Assembly (NCBI RefSeq): GCF_922984935.1
Contig: NC_060067.1
Coordinates: 142,437,501-142,501,500, forward strand
Reading direction: 5' to 3'
Length of the DNA: 64,000 nucleotides
Origin: Meles meles
Taxonomy: Eukaryota > Chordata > Mammalia > Carnivora > Mustelidae
Of this stretch, positions 44,651 through 56,996 are shown piece after piece. Position 1 is the first letter of the stretch. Each line of letters opens with the position of its first letter. The notes beneath the pieces were generated by a model. It saw only the letters and a list, made by a program, of their open reading frames with translations, was not told the origin of the DNA and ran no database searches. The position numbers were made by a program, and so were the translations under genes.

Positions 44651-45369
44651 ATGATCTTTCTGGTCCAACCAGCAGTGAAAGGACAACCAAAACAGAATTT
44701 ACAACCCCTTTAAAACACTGGTGTTGATCACAATATAAACATTTGGGGCAGATTTACAGAATTTGTAATTCAAGATGGGGGTCTTTTTAAAAGCTTTTAT
44801 GAAAGTGTTACATGAAGCAGCTGAGGCAGGTAAGTTCAAATTCTATGGCAAGAACAAAGGAAATGCATCCAGTTTTTAATTCTCGTGTGAGGATCAAGCC
44901 TAAGATTATTCAAGAATTTTGGTTTTCTTCCTTTCCAATTTCGTTGTTTAACCTCTGTTTTATGTAATGTTGTCTTCCCTATTATGGTTAACGTGAGTAA
45001 GATTTGGAACAAAGGCTTAAAAATTATAGACAGTTTAGACTTAGAGCTAAAACATAGCTCAGGGGTTATATCCAGGCTAGCATATTCTAGATGAGGCCCA
45101 TGCAAATACAACATGGCACTATTTTGTCATATTCCTCTGTCACTTACTTAGTATTTTTCTTTAGGTCAACTGTCTTAAAAAAAAAAAAAAAAAACAACAT
45201 AAAACTTCATTTACTTCCAAGCAGTAATATTCATGAACATCACAGGTTTGAAAGTCTAGTAAAATAAGTTCATAACTTAAAGCATTTAGATAACTTTTTC
45301 ATCTAAAATCATCTCATGCACTATGAGTAGCATGGGGGGGGGTCACACACTTAAGTGAACACTGATCAC
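44651..45369. other. Non-coding DNA, nothing recognised
   Basis: Contains a long A-run near 45178-45196 and a G10 run near 45334. No gene. Confidence 0.45.
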
Positions 45370-45440
45370 ATATGCCCCTCTATTTTACAGATGAGGACAC
45401 TGAGACCCGAAGAACTGAAGTGATTTCCCAGTCTGTGACT
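45370..45440 (-). mobile_element. MIR fragment, minus strand
   Basis: TATTTTACAGATGAGGACAC and TGAGACCCGAAGAACTGAAG: the antisense MIR core. Confidence 0.6.
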
Positions 45441-45496
45441 GTAATTCCAATAAAAGGCTTGATATAAGAATTTGGTAATTAAAAACCATCTAGGGG

Positions 45497-45648
45497 GGCA
45501 CCTAGGTGGCTCAACCAGTTAAGCATTTCTTGATTTCTGCTCAGGACATGATCTCAGGGTCATGAGATGGAGCCCTGCATCAGACTCTGAGCTCATGCTC
45601 TCTCTCTCTCTCTCTCTTCCTTTCAAATAAATAAATAAAACCTTGAAA
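45497..45648 (+). mobile_element. Can-SINE, plus strand, shortened
   Basis: GGGGGCACCTAGGTGGCTCA head, CATGATCTCAGGGTCATGAG, GATGGAGCCCTGCATCAGAC, then a (TC)n run and tail. About 40 bases shorter than full length. Short flanking match ATCTAGG. Confidence 0.88.
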
Positions 45649-46933
45649 AAAATCTAGGAATTTCAATAGCACCAATTCTTCCTTTTCACATTTCCCATAT
45701 ACTCCCCAGAATCCAAGTGAGTAGGCAAAAAAAGGATTAGCCTTAGTGAATGAGAAAACACTACATATTATATATAGCCCCTTCAAAAAAAATGTGGAGA
45801 TGAGTCAAAGGACAAAGAACTGGATTTTGTAATTTGTTTCTCTCTTGGAACAATTTTAATAATCATCTGAACACAGCCCAAAGCTGAATCATTTACCTGA
45901 GCTCATACCCCTTTATGGAGTTTATTTTTACTGACCAGATCAAGGTCAGCAATATTGGCCCTCTCCCGACCCTGAATGCCTTATTCGTTGAAACTCGAGT
46001 GTTAGTTCCTGTTTGCACCATTGTACCTTGTTAGAGAAGGTATTTCTATTCTCCAGAGAGTGAACAATAAGCTACTGTATGTTTGGTCTCCAGAGTTCAT
46101 TTCTTCATGTTTTCATTAGTTTTATTCATAAGATTCTATTAGAGTCGATTGTTAAATTGCTGGAAACATCCCCAACAAAGGACAAAAAGGTTCTTCTATA
46201 AAACAAGAACAGCCCATCCCCTGCCCAGACTTGAAGGACCATAAATTGGTGTAGTAGATTGCAGAATATAAGCAAGTAACTTTTCTTCCTACTCTCCTAA
46301 GGGGCCTGGGATTTGTGAGTCCACATCTGAAAGTAGGTCAGCAGCATAGTAAAAAAAAAAAAAAATCTTACTAAATACGAGTTGGAGTTTACTGCTTTGA
46401 AAAACTGTGGTCCAATCTAGTTAAATCAGAGTCCATTATGTTCATTTTGATGGATTCATCTATGATACATAACCTGGAATGGTTGAAATAATTGTTATAA
46501 TTAATAATATCTCTTTTGAGATAGTCCTTTTTTAAAAAAAATTCTCCTTTTACTTCCAGAATTAATGGTTAAGAAAACATTCTTCGGTTTGTCCTAGAGG
46601 TTTCATTTGACTCAATTCCATTGTAAAGTCACAGTTCCCTGGTGTCTTAAAGATCCTAGACTTTCTCTCTCTGTTGAACTCATGGAAGCATTTAATACAA
46701 ATCTGTTTTGATTCATTACTACAAAAGCACATTATCCCAAAAGGTGCACAATCTGAGAATATGCATGGTCATGTAATTTCTAGCCAAGAACATAAAAGCA
46801 AATACATCACTTAATATTTACTAAAAATTAAGTACCCAAAGGGGGTTAGTTACTAACAAAGACAGAAGCACATGTAATTCTGTGTGAAGTGAGAAATTTG
46901 AGCATATTCATTGGAGCAAGCATTAATCTTTTA
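45649..46933. other. AT-rich non-coding DNA
   Basis: No repeat family or gene recognised. A14 run near 46351. Confidence 0.45.
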
Positions 46934-47030
46934 TGAATTGTACAATTTTAAATAAGGCAACATAGGGGAAATTACAATAGAGTAAAGAAAAGAGGCAATT
47001 TGGGGGAATTATAATATATTGAAAACACAT
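46934..47030 (+). repeat. First copy of a diverged direct repeat
   Basis: Aligns to 47830-47925 at roughly 75-80% by eye, with an identical 19-mer AGGCAATTTGGGGGAATTA (46993-47011 and 47887-47905). May be a local duplication or two copies of an unrecognised repeat family. Confidence 0.75.
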
Positions 47031-47829
47031 GCCAAATACTTCCCTCCGTACTGATGAATGGGATCAAGCCATAGTCTATGCGAGCTTCACATTGTTTTTC
47101 CATCCTACATTCTAGCAAAGTCTGAAAACAGCAGGGTAAGGAGGCAGGGATGGAAATGTTGCAAAAATATTTGTTTTACAGTACAATGGGTGCTTATCTT
47201 ATTTTAAATTAAATGTTCCCTAACAGACAGCCGCTTAATGGTGCTCATGTGCCCGCCCCCCCATTGTGTCACTTGCCCACAGCATTCGCTCAAAAACTAC
47301 TAGAGACTTTTGCTGTTCTTTAATTAAAAAACAAAAAACCAAACCAAAACAAAACCAATAGCCAACCATTTCTCTAACACACAGGTAGAATGTTCCCAGA
47401 ACAGTTAAAAGCTCCTCTATTACACATTAGTGCCTTTTTCACTCCATGAACTCCAAGACTATTTCCCAACTATAAATCCCAAATTTGTGAATTTTAGTGC
47501 TTTTCTCTGCAAACTCAGAACCAGCTGCCATTCCCTTTATACCCTCAAAATTAGGCGGGGGTATGTCAAACAATGAATGATACAGGAAAGGGCTCCTACC
47601 TGTCCCATTGTACCTATGGAAGAACTCCTTTAGGAGCAGAGGGATCCTCCAGGGGTCACTGCCCCTTGCCTGGGCTGCCATCCAGCCAGTGACATCTCAA
47701 AGTGCCATCTTACTGTGGACGAGAACACACCTGCCAGGCCGTGCCAACCTTTGTCACTTGCACTTAAAAATAAGACAGAGCATGAGACTTCTGACTTAGA
47801 ACCAGAGACTAGTTCTGACAGCACCATTG
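47031..47829. other. Non-coding DNA between direct repeats
   Basis: No gene or transposon recognised. A-rich patch at 47325-47360. Confidence 0.45.
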
Positions 47830-47925
47830 TGAATGGTACCATTTAAAATAAGCAATATGGGAACATTGCAATAAAATGAAGAAAAAAGGCAATTTGGGGG
47901 AATTAGAATGTATTGAAAACATACA
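47830..47925 (+). repeat. Second copy of the diverged direct repeat
   Basis: Partner of 46934-47030, offset about 894 bp. Similarity fades on both sides, near AAGACAGA upstream and after GAAAACA downstream. Confidence 0.75.
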
Positions 47926-47984
47926 TTATTATATGTATGATATATAGAGACAAACATCTCTGGGTATCCCCTAGATCTGGACAT

Positions 47985-48012
47985 GTTTTTTTGTTTTTGT
48001 TTTTGTTTTTTG
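47985..48012. repeat. (TTTTTG)n simple repeat
   Basis: T-rich run with G every six bases. Confidence 0.8.
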
Positions 48013-49034
48013 TCCACGTCTTGGACCCTCTATCTGGATACTTGGGCCTCAAGTTTATCTTGCCTTCTTGCCCACTCAGAAACTTTAGTTTCTATAGCTA
48101 GCTTCCCTGCTCGGGGCCACACTTCATCATTGCTTCCAGGTCAGTGACCTGCCTCCCATCTTACTGGCTGACCTCACTCCCTTCCCTCCTGTATGTGGTT
48201 TTTGCCGACCAACCAGCAGTGCTGACCTGGGATATCCTCTGTCCTGGTTCTCTCTAGCCTATCCTCCTCCCTGCCCCCAACTTCCTGCCTATGTGGTTCC
48301 CAAATTTGTGAATTAAGGAATCCAAAGATACATTAAAATTCTGGCCTCACCTAAAAAAGAATAATGTAATTTTGTTTCAAATGTGGCAAATATAAAGTAC
48401 TCAGGTAGTCAGTATCCTTGAAAGTGATCATTTGCCTGAGAAATTAATCTCTTAGGTTGTGGGTTTTTTCTCAGTACTTTATGCTGGAGGGACATGGTTC
48501 AGATCTTCAGTCTGAGGGGAGAAAGGAGACAGAGGGTGGCAAGGGCCAGAAAAATGTGAAAAGGATTGGAAAAGGGGACCAAGAGAAAGGTGAAAGAATG
48601 TGGGGTATTTACTTGTGAGAAGAAATTAATTTGCAAGTTCGTAACTCCCTTTAAGAATGTGATGTTACTCCAGGAGCATTGGATTTTATTGTCCTCTCAT
48701 AGCTTCTGTTCAAAAAATACTCCTGAAGGGACAAAAGACAAAAAGCCGAAGGAATGTGAAGAGAGTGTGTTCAGTCTAGTGCTTTCTGAGGGTGGAACAG
48801 GCAATGACTTAAAAGGCATATCATGGAGATAAGGAAGAGTCTCTTGAGAGTTGCCAGACCAGTATTTCCTAACACCCTTATTTCCTCTCCTGTCGTCAAC
48901 GTGGCCCAGTTCACATTGTCTAAGGATAAGTCATGAACTGTTCCTACTCTGAGACCCACTAATTCCTCTTTGAAGAACATACTCCAAGGACAAAGAACAA
49001 AAGTAACTTACACAAACTTGTTCATAGTGGTGTT
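48013..49034. other. Non-coding DNA, nothing recognised
   Basis: Frames under 90 codons; no repeat family clear. Confidence 0.45.
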
Positions 49035-49516
49035 ATTCAAATTGTAGTGACGTCTTTTTAGGGGTCAGTCCAGCCCGTGAGCCAGCCCCTCTTCTGTAGG
49101 AACCCCTTCCCCACTCCGTTCCCCAGAGATGGGGCCCTGGCATCCATGTTTGTAATGGGCAATTCCCCTATGGTCTCCAACTCAACCAGGGTTGGATCTA
49201 ATGCAAACCAGGATGTGGAACTGGGACGGAAAATTTCAGGTTAATCTCTGTATGTGGTCAGAGTGACACAATAAACTATGAGGTAACTCTAATCAGGGTA
49301 AAGGAAAGAAGAATGAAGCAGATTCACCAAGAAAAACAGAGATAAACAAAGAATGGACTGTCAACTTTCTGGCTCCTTCCAGACACCCAAACTACATTTC
49401 TACCCTTTGACTCTGTGACACACCCCTTTGTCTTTGTAATAAATTACCCTCTTAACTTAAAGTAACTTGAATCACTTTTTTGTTGCTTATAACCAAAGTC
49501 TTAACTGACACACAAT
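49035..49516 (+). mobile_element. Probable ERVL-type LTR remnant
   Basis: The 3' end (GACACACCCCTTTGTCTTTG, AATAAATTACCC, then TTGTTGCTTATAACCAAAG and CTTAACTGACACA) has the layout of an LTR R-U5 end: an AATAAA-like signal, then the (C/T)TGC(A/T)ACCAA motif and a terminal CA. Family not resolved. Confidence 0.45.
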
Positions 49517-50385
49517 AAGAAAAAAAATCAGAAGCAACGTACCCCAAATAAGAAAGTAAGTCAATTAGTGTAAGTTAACATGATTAAATATTATCTACAC
49601 GGAAAGATGCAGGCGAGAAAGCAGAATGAATACATTGCTTGCAACTTTTAAACTGTAGACTTAGTCAACAAGGATTGGAAAAGTATACAAAGTAATGTAA
49701 ACAGTTACTAAGGGCATGAGGGTTGCGGAAACTTTGTTTATACAATATCTTTGAAATTTAGACCTCTGACATTCTGAAGCAGGGATTTAATATCCCACTT
49801 CACATTTTCCTCAGAGGGTTCATTATTCTGATATTGATAGCCCCCCATCAGTCTTCACCCCAAACTGGAAAGTTGTTCTTGAGTCTGTCTTTTCTCTAGA
49901 GGACCTTTTACTGGGCAATAGTATTTGGGAGTTACAGTTCTGGGTGTGATTTTAAAATCATCCTTACTTTTATATGGAGAACGGAATAAAAGCAAGCTGA
50001 GTGGAATTTGAGAAATGGATTAGAAGATGGTGTGGTCGTCCATCTGGACTACCAGTAAGAGGAGTCAGGGCTCCTTGAAGGGTAAACTGATTACAGGTCT
50101 GGCACAAGAAATGTGAAAGACTAGCCTGGAACGTTTTACCATACCAGAGAAAAGTGAAGCAATCCGCGACTACAAGCTGCCTGTCCAAAGGACTGAGGAA
50201 ATCAGCCTGCAGAGACTTCCACTGACCCTGTATGAGATAATTATATATTGATAAAAATAATAATCACAAGAGATTGACCCAGATTAAGGCATTTAGATCC
50301 ATAAATTCATATCATTAACAAACATATGTAAAAGCTTTGAAGAATACTAAGTCATTAAATTGAAAATCCCAAAGAATAATTTTTA
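49517..50385. other. Non-coding DNA, nothing recognised
   Basis: AT-rich, no gene or clear repeat. Confidence 0.45.
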
Positions 50386-50870
50386 TAAAAATCCTAGAAC
50401 TGAATCGTGATGATAGCAGGATGTCAGGACACAAGTTAATATATGATAGCCAATTGCTTTCTTATATGTCAGCAGTGAATCTGAAATCAAAACACAATGC
50501 CATCTACATTAGCACCAAAAGAAATACTTAAGTATAAATCTAACAAACTATGTTCATGTTCTAGACACATACAACCATAAAACCCTGCTGAAAGAAATCA
50601 AAGATCTAAATAAATGGAGAGATGTTTCCTGTTCATGGACAGGTAGCCTCAATATTGTCAACATGTCAGTTCTTCCCAACCTATCTATAGAGTCAACACA
50701 ATCCCAGTCAAAACCTCAGCCAGTTATTTTAGCAATATCAATGTCAATTGCAAAGTTTATATCATTTTGGTACTGAAAAACTCACTCATTATTTTGAAAA
50801 CCACTAAATAAAGGGAAAGAATAAAGCTAGAATAAAAGTAAATTGGATAGGTCTCTTCACAGATTAAAAC
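50386..50870 (+). mobile_element. L1 ORF2 fragment, sense
   Basis: AGCCAATTGCTTTCTTATAT, CAATGCCATCTACATTAGCA, TGCTGAAAGAAATCAAAGAT, CTAAATAAATGGAGAGATG, TTCATGGACAGGTAGCCTCA and CAACACAATCCCAGTCAAAA are successive landmarks of the L1 ORF2 3' half. Many stops; a dead fragment. Confidence 0.85.
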
Positions 50871-50874
50871 CTCC

Positions 50875-51310
50875 CAACTGTTTTAAATTGCATTTTAAAT
50901 AAAAGCCGATCTATAAGGCCATGCTTGATGTGGCATCTTCTAAACATGCTCATCTTATTTCATGACATTTAGTCCCGTGCTCATGATGTCCCAGCCACCT
51001 TCACCTTTAAATAAACTTGCTTTTTTCTGCCCCAGGTAGATTCCTCTTCATGCTTCAGATCTCAACTTACCCTTCCGGGGGGCCTTTCTTGACCATCTTA
51101 GGAGTAAAATGCTATTTATTTCCTCCCTAAAGCCTAACCAGTTTTGTATTTTTTTTTCGTTTGTTTTTGCTCACTTGTTTTTCCCAGTATACTGTAAATT
51201 TTAAGAAGAGGGGAATGCTTTGTTTCCACCCAGGAGCTACTACATAGAGGCACTCTGTAACTATTTGTGGGAACAGTGAATGAAGTTATCCATCATGTTG
51301 AGACTGGATG
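50875..51310 (+). mobile_element. L2 fragment, sense
   Basis: CATGATGTCCCAGCCACCTT, CTTCATGCTTCAGATCTCAA, GGGCCTTTCTTGACCATCTT and CACCCAGGAGCTACTACATA follow the sense L2 3' UTR order. Confidence 0.65.
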
Positions 51311-51441
51311 GTTGAAATCAACAGATGAGACTCTCAAATAAACCAGTGAGGGTGATTGTGGGATCTCTAGAAGGGCACAGTCCCCAAGGTCCATGTGTAC
51401 CAAAGAGCCAGAAGAGCACTGTGAACAAAAAGAAATGTGAT

Positions 51442-51656
51442 CTCAGGGACACCTCGGTGGCTCAGTCAGTTAGGTCTCTACCTTCAGCTCAGGTCATGAT
51501 CTCAGGGTCCTGGGACTGAGTCCTGCACTGGGCTCCCTGCTCAGTGGGGAGTCTGCTTCTCCCTCTGCCTGTGACTCCCTCTGCTTGTGCTCTTCCTCTC
51601 TCTCTCTGTCTGACAAATAAAATCTTAAAAAAAAAAAAAAGGAAAGAAAAGAAAAG
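51442..51656 (+). mobile_element. Can-SINE, plus strand
   Basis: GGGACACCTCGGTGGCTCAG head, GTCCTGGGACTGAGTCCTGC, CT tract, A-tail grown into (GAAAA)n. Perfect 15-bp duplication AAAAAGAAATGTGAT at the left edge (ending 51441), with the last 14 bases repeated at 51657-51670. Confidence 0.93.
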
Positions 51657-51772
51657 AAAAGAAATGTGATTTTAAGGAGAAGGTCATTGTGGGGATTGAG
51701 AAAGAGATGTGATTATCTTTGGGAATACTTTCATGGAGGGTTAAAGTCTTAAAAACTGTAAATACCACTTTA

Positions 51773-51945
51773 TTTTTTTTAATTTATTTATTTGACAGAG
51801 AGACAGTGAGAGAGGGAACACAAGCAGGGGGAGTAGGAGAGGGAGAAGCAGGCTTCCCACTGAGCAGAGAGCCCAATTCGGGGCTCAATCCCAGGACTCC
51901 GGGATCAGAAGGCAGACGCTTAAAGACTGAGCCACCCAGGTGCCC
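51773..51945 (-). mobile_element. Can-SINE, minus strand
   Basis: TTTATTTATTTGACAGAGAG and GACTGAGCCACCCAGGTGCC. Slight internal deletion around the GATCATGACC part. Target duplication not clean. Confidence 0.9.
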
Positions 51946-52594
51946 AATAGCACCTTAAAAATAAAAATTGTAGAGTTCCTAGGCCTTTGCCTATGGATTC
52001 CCAATTAACTACTCCCATGATACAGCTAATAAATAAGGGACCCTTTTCATTATGTACTTGGCTATGGCATGGGACAAATGATTCTAACAACTCTTACTAT
52101 TATATCTGATCTTTGATGTGTCTTGATGTGAGCTTATGTGTATATATAGAAAATATCACGGTTCTATTTTATGCTTTGGCAGCTTTTACAGTGCAAATGT
52201 ATCTTTTACGATTAGGAGCACTGTCATGCCTAATGCTCCTTTTAATTTCTTTCTCTTTTTAACTGAGAGATTTTCTGAGGCTAGCTGTTAGCAAAACCTG
52301 TCATTATAGTTTCTGAAAATTAAGACTAGGGTAATTGAAATTATTCATAAAAATTCTAGGAAGAAGCATATGGCTTCTTTCTACCTGTGTCTTAATTACT
52401 CAAACAACATATATACTACAGAAAATTTGGGAAATCAAAAAAAAAAAGTGAAAGAAATCAGATATAATCAATCCCCATGACCTTCATGTTACAAATCTGA
52501 TATATTTTCTCATGTGTTTATTGTTCCCTAGTTGCAATCTCAGTATGCATGTAAGGTTTCATCCTAAATCCTAAATAAAGGAGACAGATGTAGA
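51946..52594. other. AT-rich non-coding DNA
   Basis: No repeat family or gene recognised. Confidence 0.4.
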
Positions 52595-52820
52595 ATGAGT
52601 AGTCAGGAAAGGTCTCACAAAAATGTCACTTGAGATAGAACCTGATCAATAAGAAAGAATCAGCCTTGTGACTGTCTGAGCCAGATCCTTCTCACACATG
52701 AGGCAACGAGGACAAGGAAACAGGATGGGAATGAACTTTGAGGAACAGAAAAGTGGTCAATGTGTGCAGAGTAAATGATCAAGAGGAACATGGATGAAGA
52801 TGAGTTGGGGGAAGAAAAGG
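52595..52820 (-). mobile_element. L2 fragment, antisense
   Basis: AGGAAAGGTCTCACAAAAAT, GTCACTTGAGATAGAACCTG, AAGAATCAGCCTTGTGACTG, GGAACAGAAAAGTGGTCAAT: the antisense L2 body. Confidence 0.65.

Positions 52821-52823
<3 letters not shown>

Positions 52824-52869
<46 letters not shown>
52824..52869. repeat. (GT)23 microsatellite
   Basis: 46 bp of uninterrupted GT, 23 units. Long and pure, so probably variable in length; can form Z-DNA. Confidence 0.97.
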
Positions 52870-52871
<2 letters not shown>

Positions 52872-53256
52872 ATATCTATCTCGAGTAGGCTGTAGTTCCC
52901 AAACGCTAGGGTCAAGTTGAAGCTCTCCTCTGTGGCGTAGGATTTAGGGTAAACCCTATTGCTTTGCTTTTATCACCCTTCTTTACCACTTGATGGATTG
53001 TAATTGGTATACAGGTAAAACCAGCTTAAAATCACCAGATCTGAAGGATGAAGGACATCACAAAAGCTCAGCCAGAGGACTGGGTATGGAAGCCAGAAGG
53101 GGTTGTACTACCTCTCTGTATTTTTGATGATGAAAACATGTCCTAATTGTATAAGCCTGTATTTTGCACTGCTTTGTGGAAGCATCAGATAAGATACTTC
53201 CTTCTCCCCCACCTCCCATAGCTGTGTTCAACTTTCTAGAACTCTAGAAGAGTACA
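52870..53256. other. Non-coding DNA, nothing recognised
   Basis: Short interval between two GT tracts; no gene or clear repeat. Confidence 0.4.

Positions 53257-53298
<42 letters not shown>
53257..53298. repeat. (GT)n microsatellite
   Basis: 42 bp of GT with one TTT interruption near 53268-53270. Second GT tract within 450 bp. Confidence 0.95.
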
Positions 53299-53629
53299 CT
53301 TTGACTATAATGTATCTCCAATACACTATACAGAACCGTACGCAAGCTTTCTGCTTCAGGAGATCATAATTTTTGCATACATTTATAGGCAACATGGATT
53401 GTTTCACCTTCGCGTTTACTGGGATGCTTTTCCTGTCTTTGCACATTTTCCTAGTCTTTGATTCTTTGTTTTTGTTCTGGTTAACTTTATTTAAATTCCT
53501 ACTTAATTGTCACACTTCCTAAAGATTTTAGTTTTTCTCTTTTGGCAGGCAAACATTTTCTTCTCCTGAAGAATCTTGTATTCAAGAGAATGAAAAGCTC
53601 TTCTTTGTAGTTCTCAGAATAAGGAGAAG
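53299..53629. other. Non-coding DNA, nothing recognised
   Basis: No repeat family or gene recognised. Confidence 0.4.
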
Positions 53630-53633
53630 TTTT

Positions 53634-53665
<32 letters not shown>

Positions 53666-53666
53666 C
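53630..53666. repeat. (TTTTG)n simple repeat
   Basis: T-run followed by about five TTTTG units. Confidence 0.88.
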
Positions 53667-53869
53667 TGTACGCTGCCTAGCAGGGTTTTGGTTGGCACTC
53701 AATAGCTATTTATTTACTCAAAATAGATTCTAACGAATATCAAATTCATTCAATACCCAATACCACATTCATTCAAATGCCACACGCATTCATTCATCTA
53801 GTTTCTGTAATTTCTTTTATATTGTCCTGGGGTGTAAGGAAAGGGCACAATAAAGCTTCAAAGATTTTT

Positions 53870-54360
53870 TTTTAATTAATGGATTTTATTTTTTACAGCA
53901 GTTTTAGATTCACAGAAAATGAGCAGAAAGTACAAAAAGTTCCCATATACTCCCTTACTTTCCCCAGTTTCCTCTATTATTAACATCTTGCATTAGTGGG
54001 ATGCATTTGATGCAATCGATGAGCCAATATGGATACATTATTATTAACTAAGTTCCATTACATTACAACATTAGGGTTCGATCTTTGCATTTTACATTCC
54101 ATGGGTTTGGGAAAATATATAATGGCATATATTCACTATTCGAGTACCATGCAGACTAGTTTCACTGCCCTAAAAATTCTCTGTGTTCCATCTGTTCATC
54201 TCTCCCTCCTTCCCAGAACCTCTGGCAACAATTGATCTTTTACTGTCTCTGTGGTTTTCCCTTTCCAGAATGTTGTATAGTTGGAATGAAGCAATATATA
54301 CTATTTTCAATCTGGCCTCTTTCACTTAGAAATGTGCATTTAAGTGTCCCTTATGTATTT
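53870..54360 (-). mobile_element. L1M 3' region, antisense
   Basis: TTTACAGCAGTTTTAGATTC, ACAGAAAATGAGCAGAAAG, CTCTGGCAACAATTGATCTT, TACTGTCTCTGTGGTTTTCC and TTGTATAGTTGGAATGAAGC follow the reverse complement of an L1M 3' UTR. A 135-codon frame at 54232-54639 begins in this repeat and is not a gene. Confidence 0.8.
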
Positions 54361-54369
54361 TTGATCTAT

Positions 54370-54515
54370 AGACTTTTAACAATTCATCAGCAATATGTAT
54401 TAAGCACCTGCTGCATGCTAGGCACAGTGACAGGTGTTGAGTGTACTGCAGTAGACAAGACAAGCAGGATTGTTGCCCTTGATCTCAGCTTGAGAACTGT
54501 CAGATATTCAGTCAC
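54370..54515 (-). mobile_element. L2 3' end, antisense
   Basis: TTAAGCACCTGCTGCATGCT, AGGCACAGTGACAGGTGTTG and GACAAGCAGGATTGTTGCCC follow the antisense L2 3' end. Confidence 0.65.
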
Positions 54516-56699
54516 CAACAACAGATTTTCCAAAGCAACAAGAACACTACTTATTGTATTGAAGGTCTTCTTGTTCTTCCCTGAGGAAATTGTTTGCTTA
54601 TGTCAACACCTTGAGGAGACCAATGGTACCCACAAGTGATTTACCATGTTCCAGACTTATCAGTTCCCCCTTCTTAATGTAAAAGGAATGAGCTCTTCTG
54701 GCTCACAGTGTAGATCCCAATCAAATTTTGACTATGAAATTTGATGAAGCAAGAGGAAAGCAACTGCCCCAAAAGATGGTTCTGCCTGTTTTCTCAGCCT
54801 GGAGTATATCTAGATCTTCCTTCCTACCTAACGACTAACATATAGAAATTTATTTCTGCCTATAGTCAGTAATAAAATCTAAAGTTGTAGCTGAAATTTC
54901 AAAAGATGATTTATGGATCACTGGTAATACAGTTGCAAATGAAAATACAAGACATCCTCTAACTCCTTCATTGGTTTCTTCCCCCCCAAATTGGCAAGAT
55001 GAATCCCGTATGTGCTAGATGTCATTAGATGAATAAAATGAGGAATCTAGTCCCAACCTCAAATCAGGCATACTTCTTTTAAAAATACTTCACATCTTAA
55101 GGGGATTTTTTTTTTAGCTTGTTTGTTTATTGTTATTCACTCTTAAGACAGAACTAGAATGATGCATCTCCATTATAGTTAATAGTAGTTTTAAGTTTTC
55201 CATGAATGTAGGGTATAATTTACCCTAAAAACAGGTATTTATATTCTGATAAGACCAATGTTAGAAATAAGATACATTACCAAACAAAGCAGTATTACAT
55301 ATATAATTAGAAATAATACTGCTAAGAACATGAAAATGTTCAACAGAGCAGCAAGTTACAGTAAGGTTTTTTTCTTTTTTGTTTTCTTTCTCTTTAAGCC
55401 TTGAGGTTTTCTGTACTATGTGGTGTATTTACAGTCATGAGAACCAAACTGGTTTCAACCAGATTAGAAAAGAGACTACATATGATGATATCATAATGCC
55501 TGAAGAAATGAATAATTAAATCTGTGATTAATACACAAACACAATGGGAATACTGAGATTCCTTACTTGTCAGCAAATACTTTCGCAGATTTTATTTTGA
55601 AGTCTTAGGCCCACAAAAGAGGACTGTCAAAATGGTTATTAAATCCCAGAAAATGGGACACCCACCAACAGACAATTCTTTTCAACCCTACTGCAAGAAA
55701 GAAATCTACAACTGAAAGATAAACTCTGGGAAGAGGTTTTATTTATTAAATTTATATGAAGAATATGCATCTGTGTATGACAAAATATTCTATACTGAGG
55801 ATAAGAAGGGGGCATGACGATTTCATTTATTCAGGATGATTGTTATTGGTATATAAAAAAAGAGCATTTGAAAATGAGAAATGTTCAAGGTAATAGCTTG
55901 TTTTTTCCTTTCCTTTCCTTTATATGTAGGGACAGCTGAAGTTCTTTGTCTTGGAGATAATCTGTATTCTCTTAGCTTACAAACCTGTTTTCATCCCTTT
56001 TTCCTTCATTAGTTTTCTATCCTTAGACATCTAATCACAGCTGCTGTTTTCTTTCCTTCCTTTGCAAGGGAAGTTTTATATGGAAGATGCAGAAAACTGT
56101 GGTCAGGTGAATGGGTATGCATGACCTGCCAGGCCTTAGGATGGGAGCTGCGGGGGATATAGGATGAATCAGTCCTTCCATTCAGGACTGTGGGAATGAG
56201 CCAGTGCCTCTCAGAGCCATTCTGGAACCTGAGGCTGAGGAGAAACCAGTCATCCTGATCCTGTCTTCATTTAAAATTTCTGTATTAGCAAATATCATCA
56301 TCTACATCTTGCACTAATTTAAAACTAAAAGAAAAAGTTTATATAAACTATTATATAAATATTATAAAATGTTTATAATATCACATAAATATATAATACA
56401 AAGATTATAAGGCATGCGAGATATGGTACATTGTCCTATTTTTAAAAAACTGGTGAAAATGTTTGAGATGAAAAAAGACTGAAGAGATGACAACCAAATG
56501 GAGAGTGAAATGTGATGAGGTACTGATTTGAAAAATACTTGATTACAGAGTTTTTTTGCTGCTCCCTTAAAATTTGTATCTCGGGTGGGTGCCTCTCTGG
56601 CTTCACCCTGATCCCATAGCTAGAAAGGACAATGGGGGCAGAGTAAAGGGCCGTGGTCCGAGGGAGAGGAAGATGCAGTCTGGTTAGGCGGAGAATCAA
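54516..56699. other. AT-rich single-copy DNA, no gene recognised
   Basis: No clear repeat. 56338-56400 is a very AT-rich palindromic-looking patch (TATATAA, TTATATAAATATTATAA). Frames under 90 codons. Confidence 0.45.
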
Positions 56700-56996
56700 C
56701 AGTTTCTGTAAAAAGCCTTAAAGGATGAGGAGGATTTCTGCCTGTCAGACAACTGAAGGAGGAGGAGAGCACCGGGAAATGCAGGCACCTCAAGCAGAAA
56801 GAACAATGCGGGCAAGGGCATCAGCAGGGCAGGCATGAGGTCTGGAAGCTGCAGGCAAGCCCATCAATCTGCAGATGGAATATGTGTAGGTAGTAATGGG
56901 AGCAGAAGCAGAAAAGAAGATTTAGATCCTTCTGTGACCTGCCTGTTTGAATCAGAAGGCAATAGGGGGGTTACTGAAGATTTGTTCTTTTGTGGT
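56700..56996 (-). mobile_element. L2 fragment, antisense
   Basis: GGGAAATGCAGGCACCTCAA, GCAGAAAGAACAATGCGGGC and AAGGGCATCAGCAGGGCAGG recall the antisense L2 'crude product' segment. Diverged. Confidence 0.45.

Noticed and set aside
54232..54639. 135-codon plus-strand frame
   Set aside because: Begins in an antisense L1M 3' UTR and crosses an antisense L2; no protein family.
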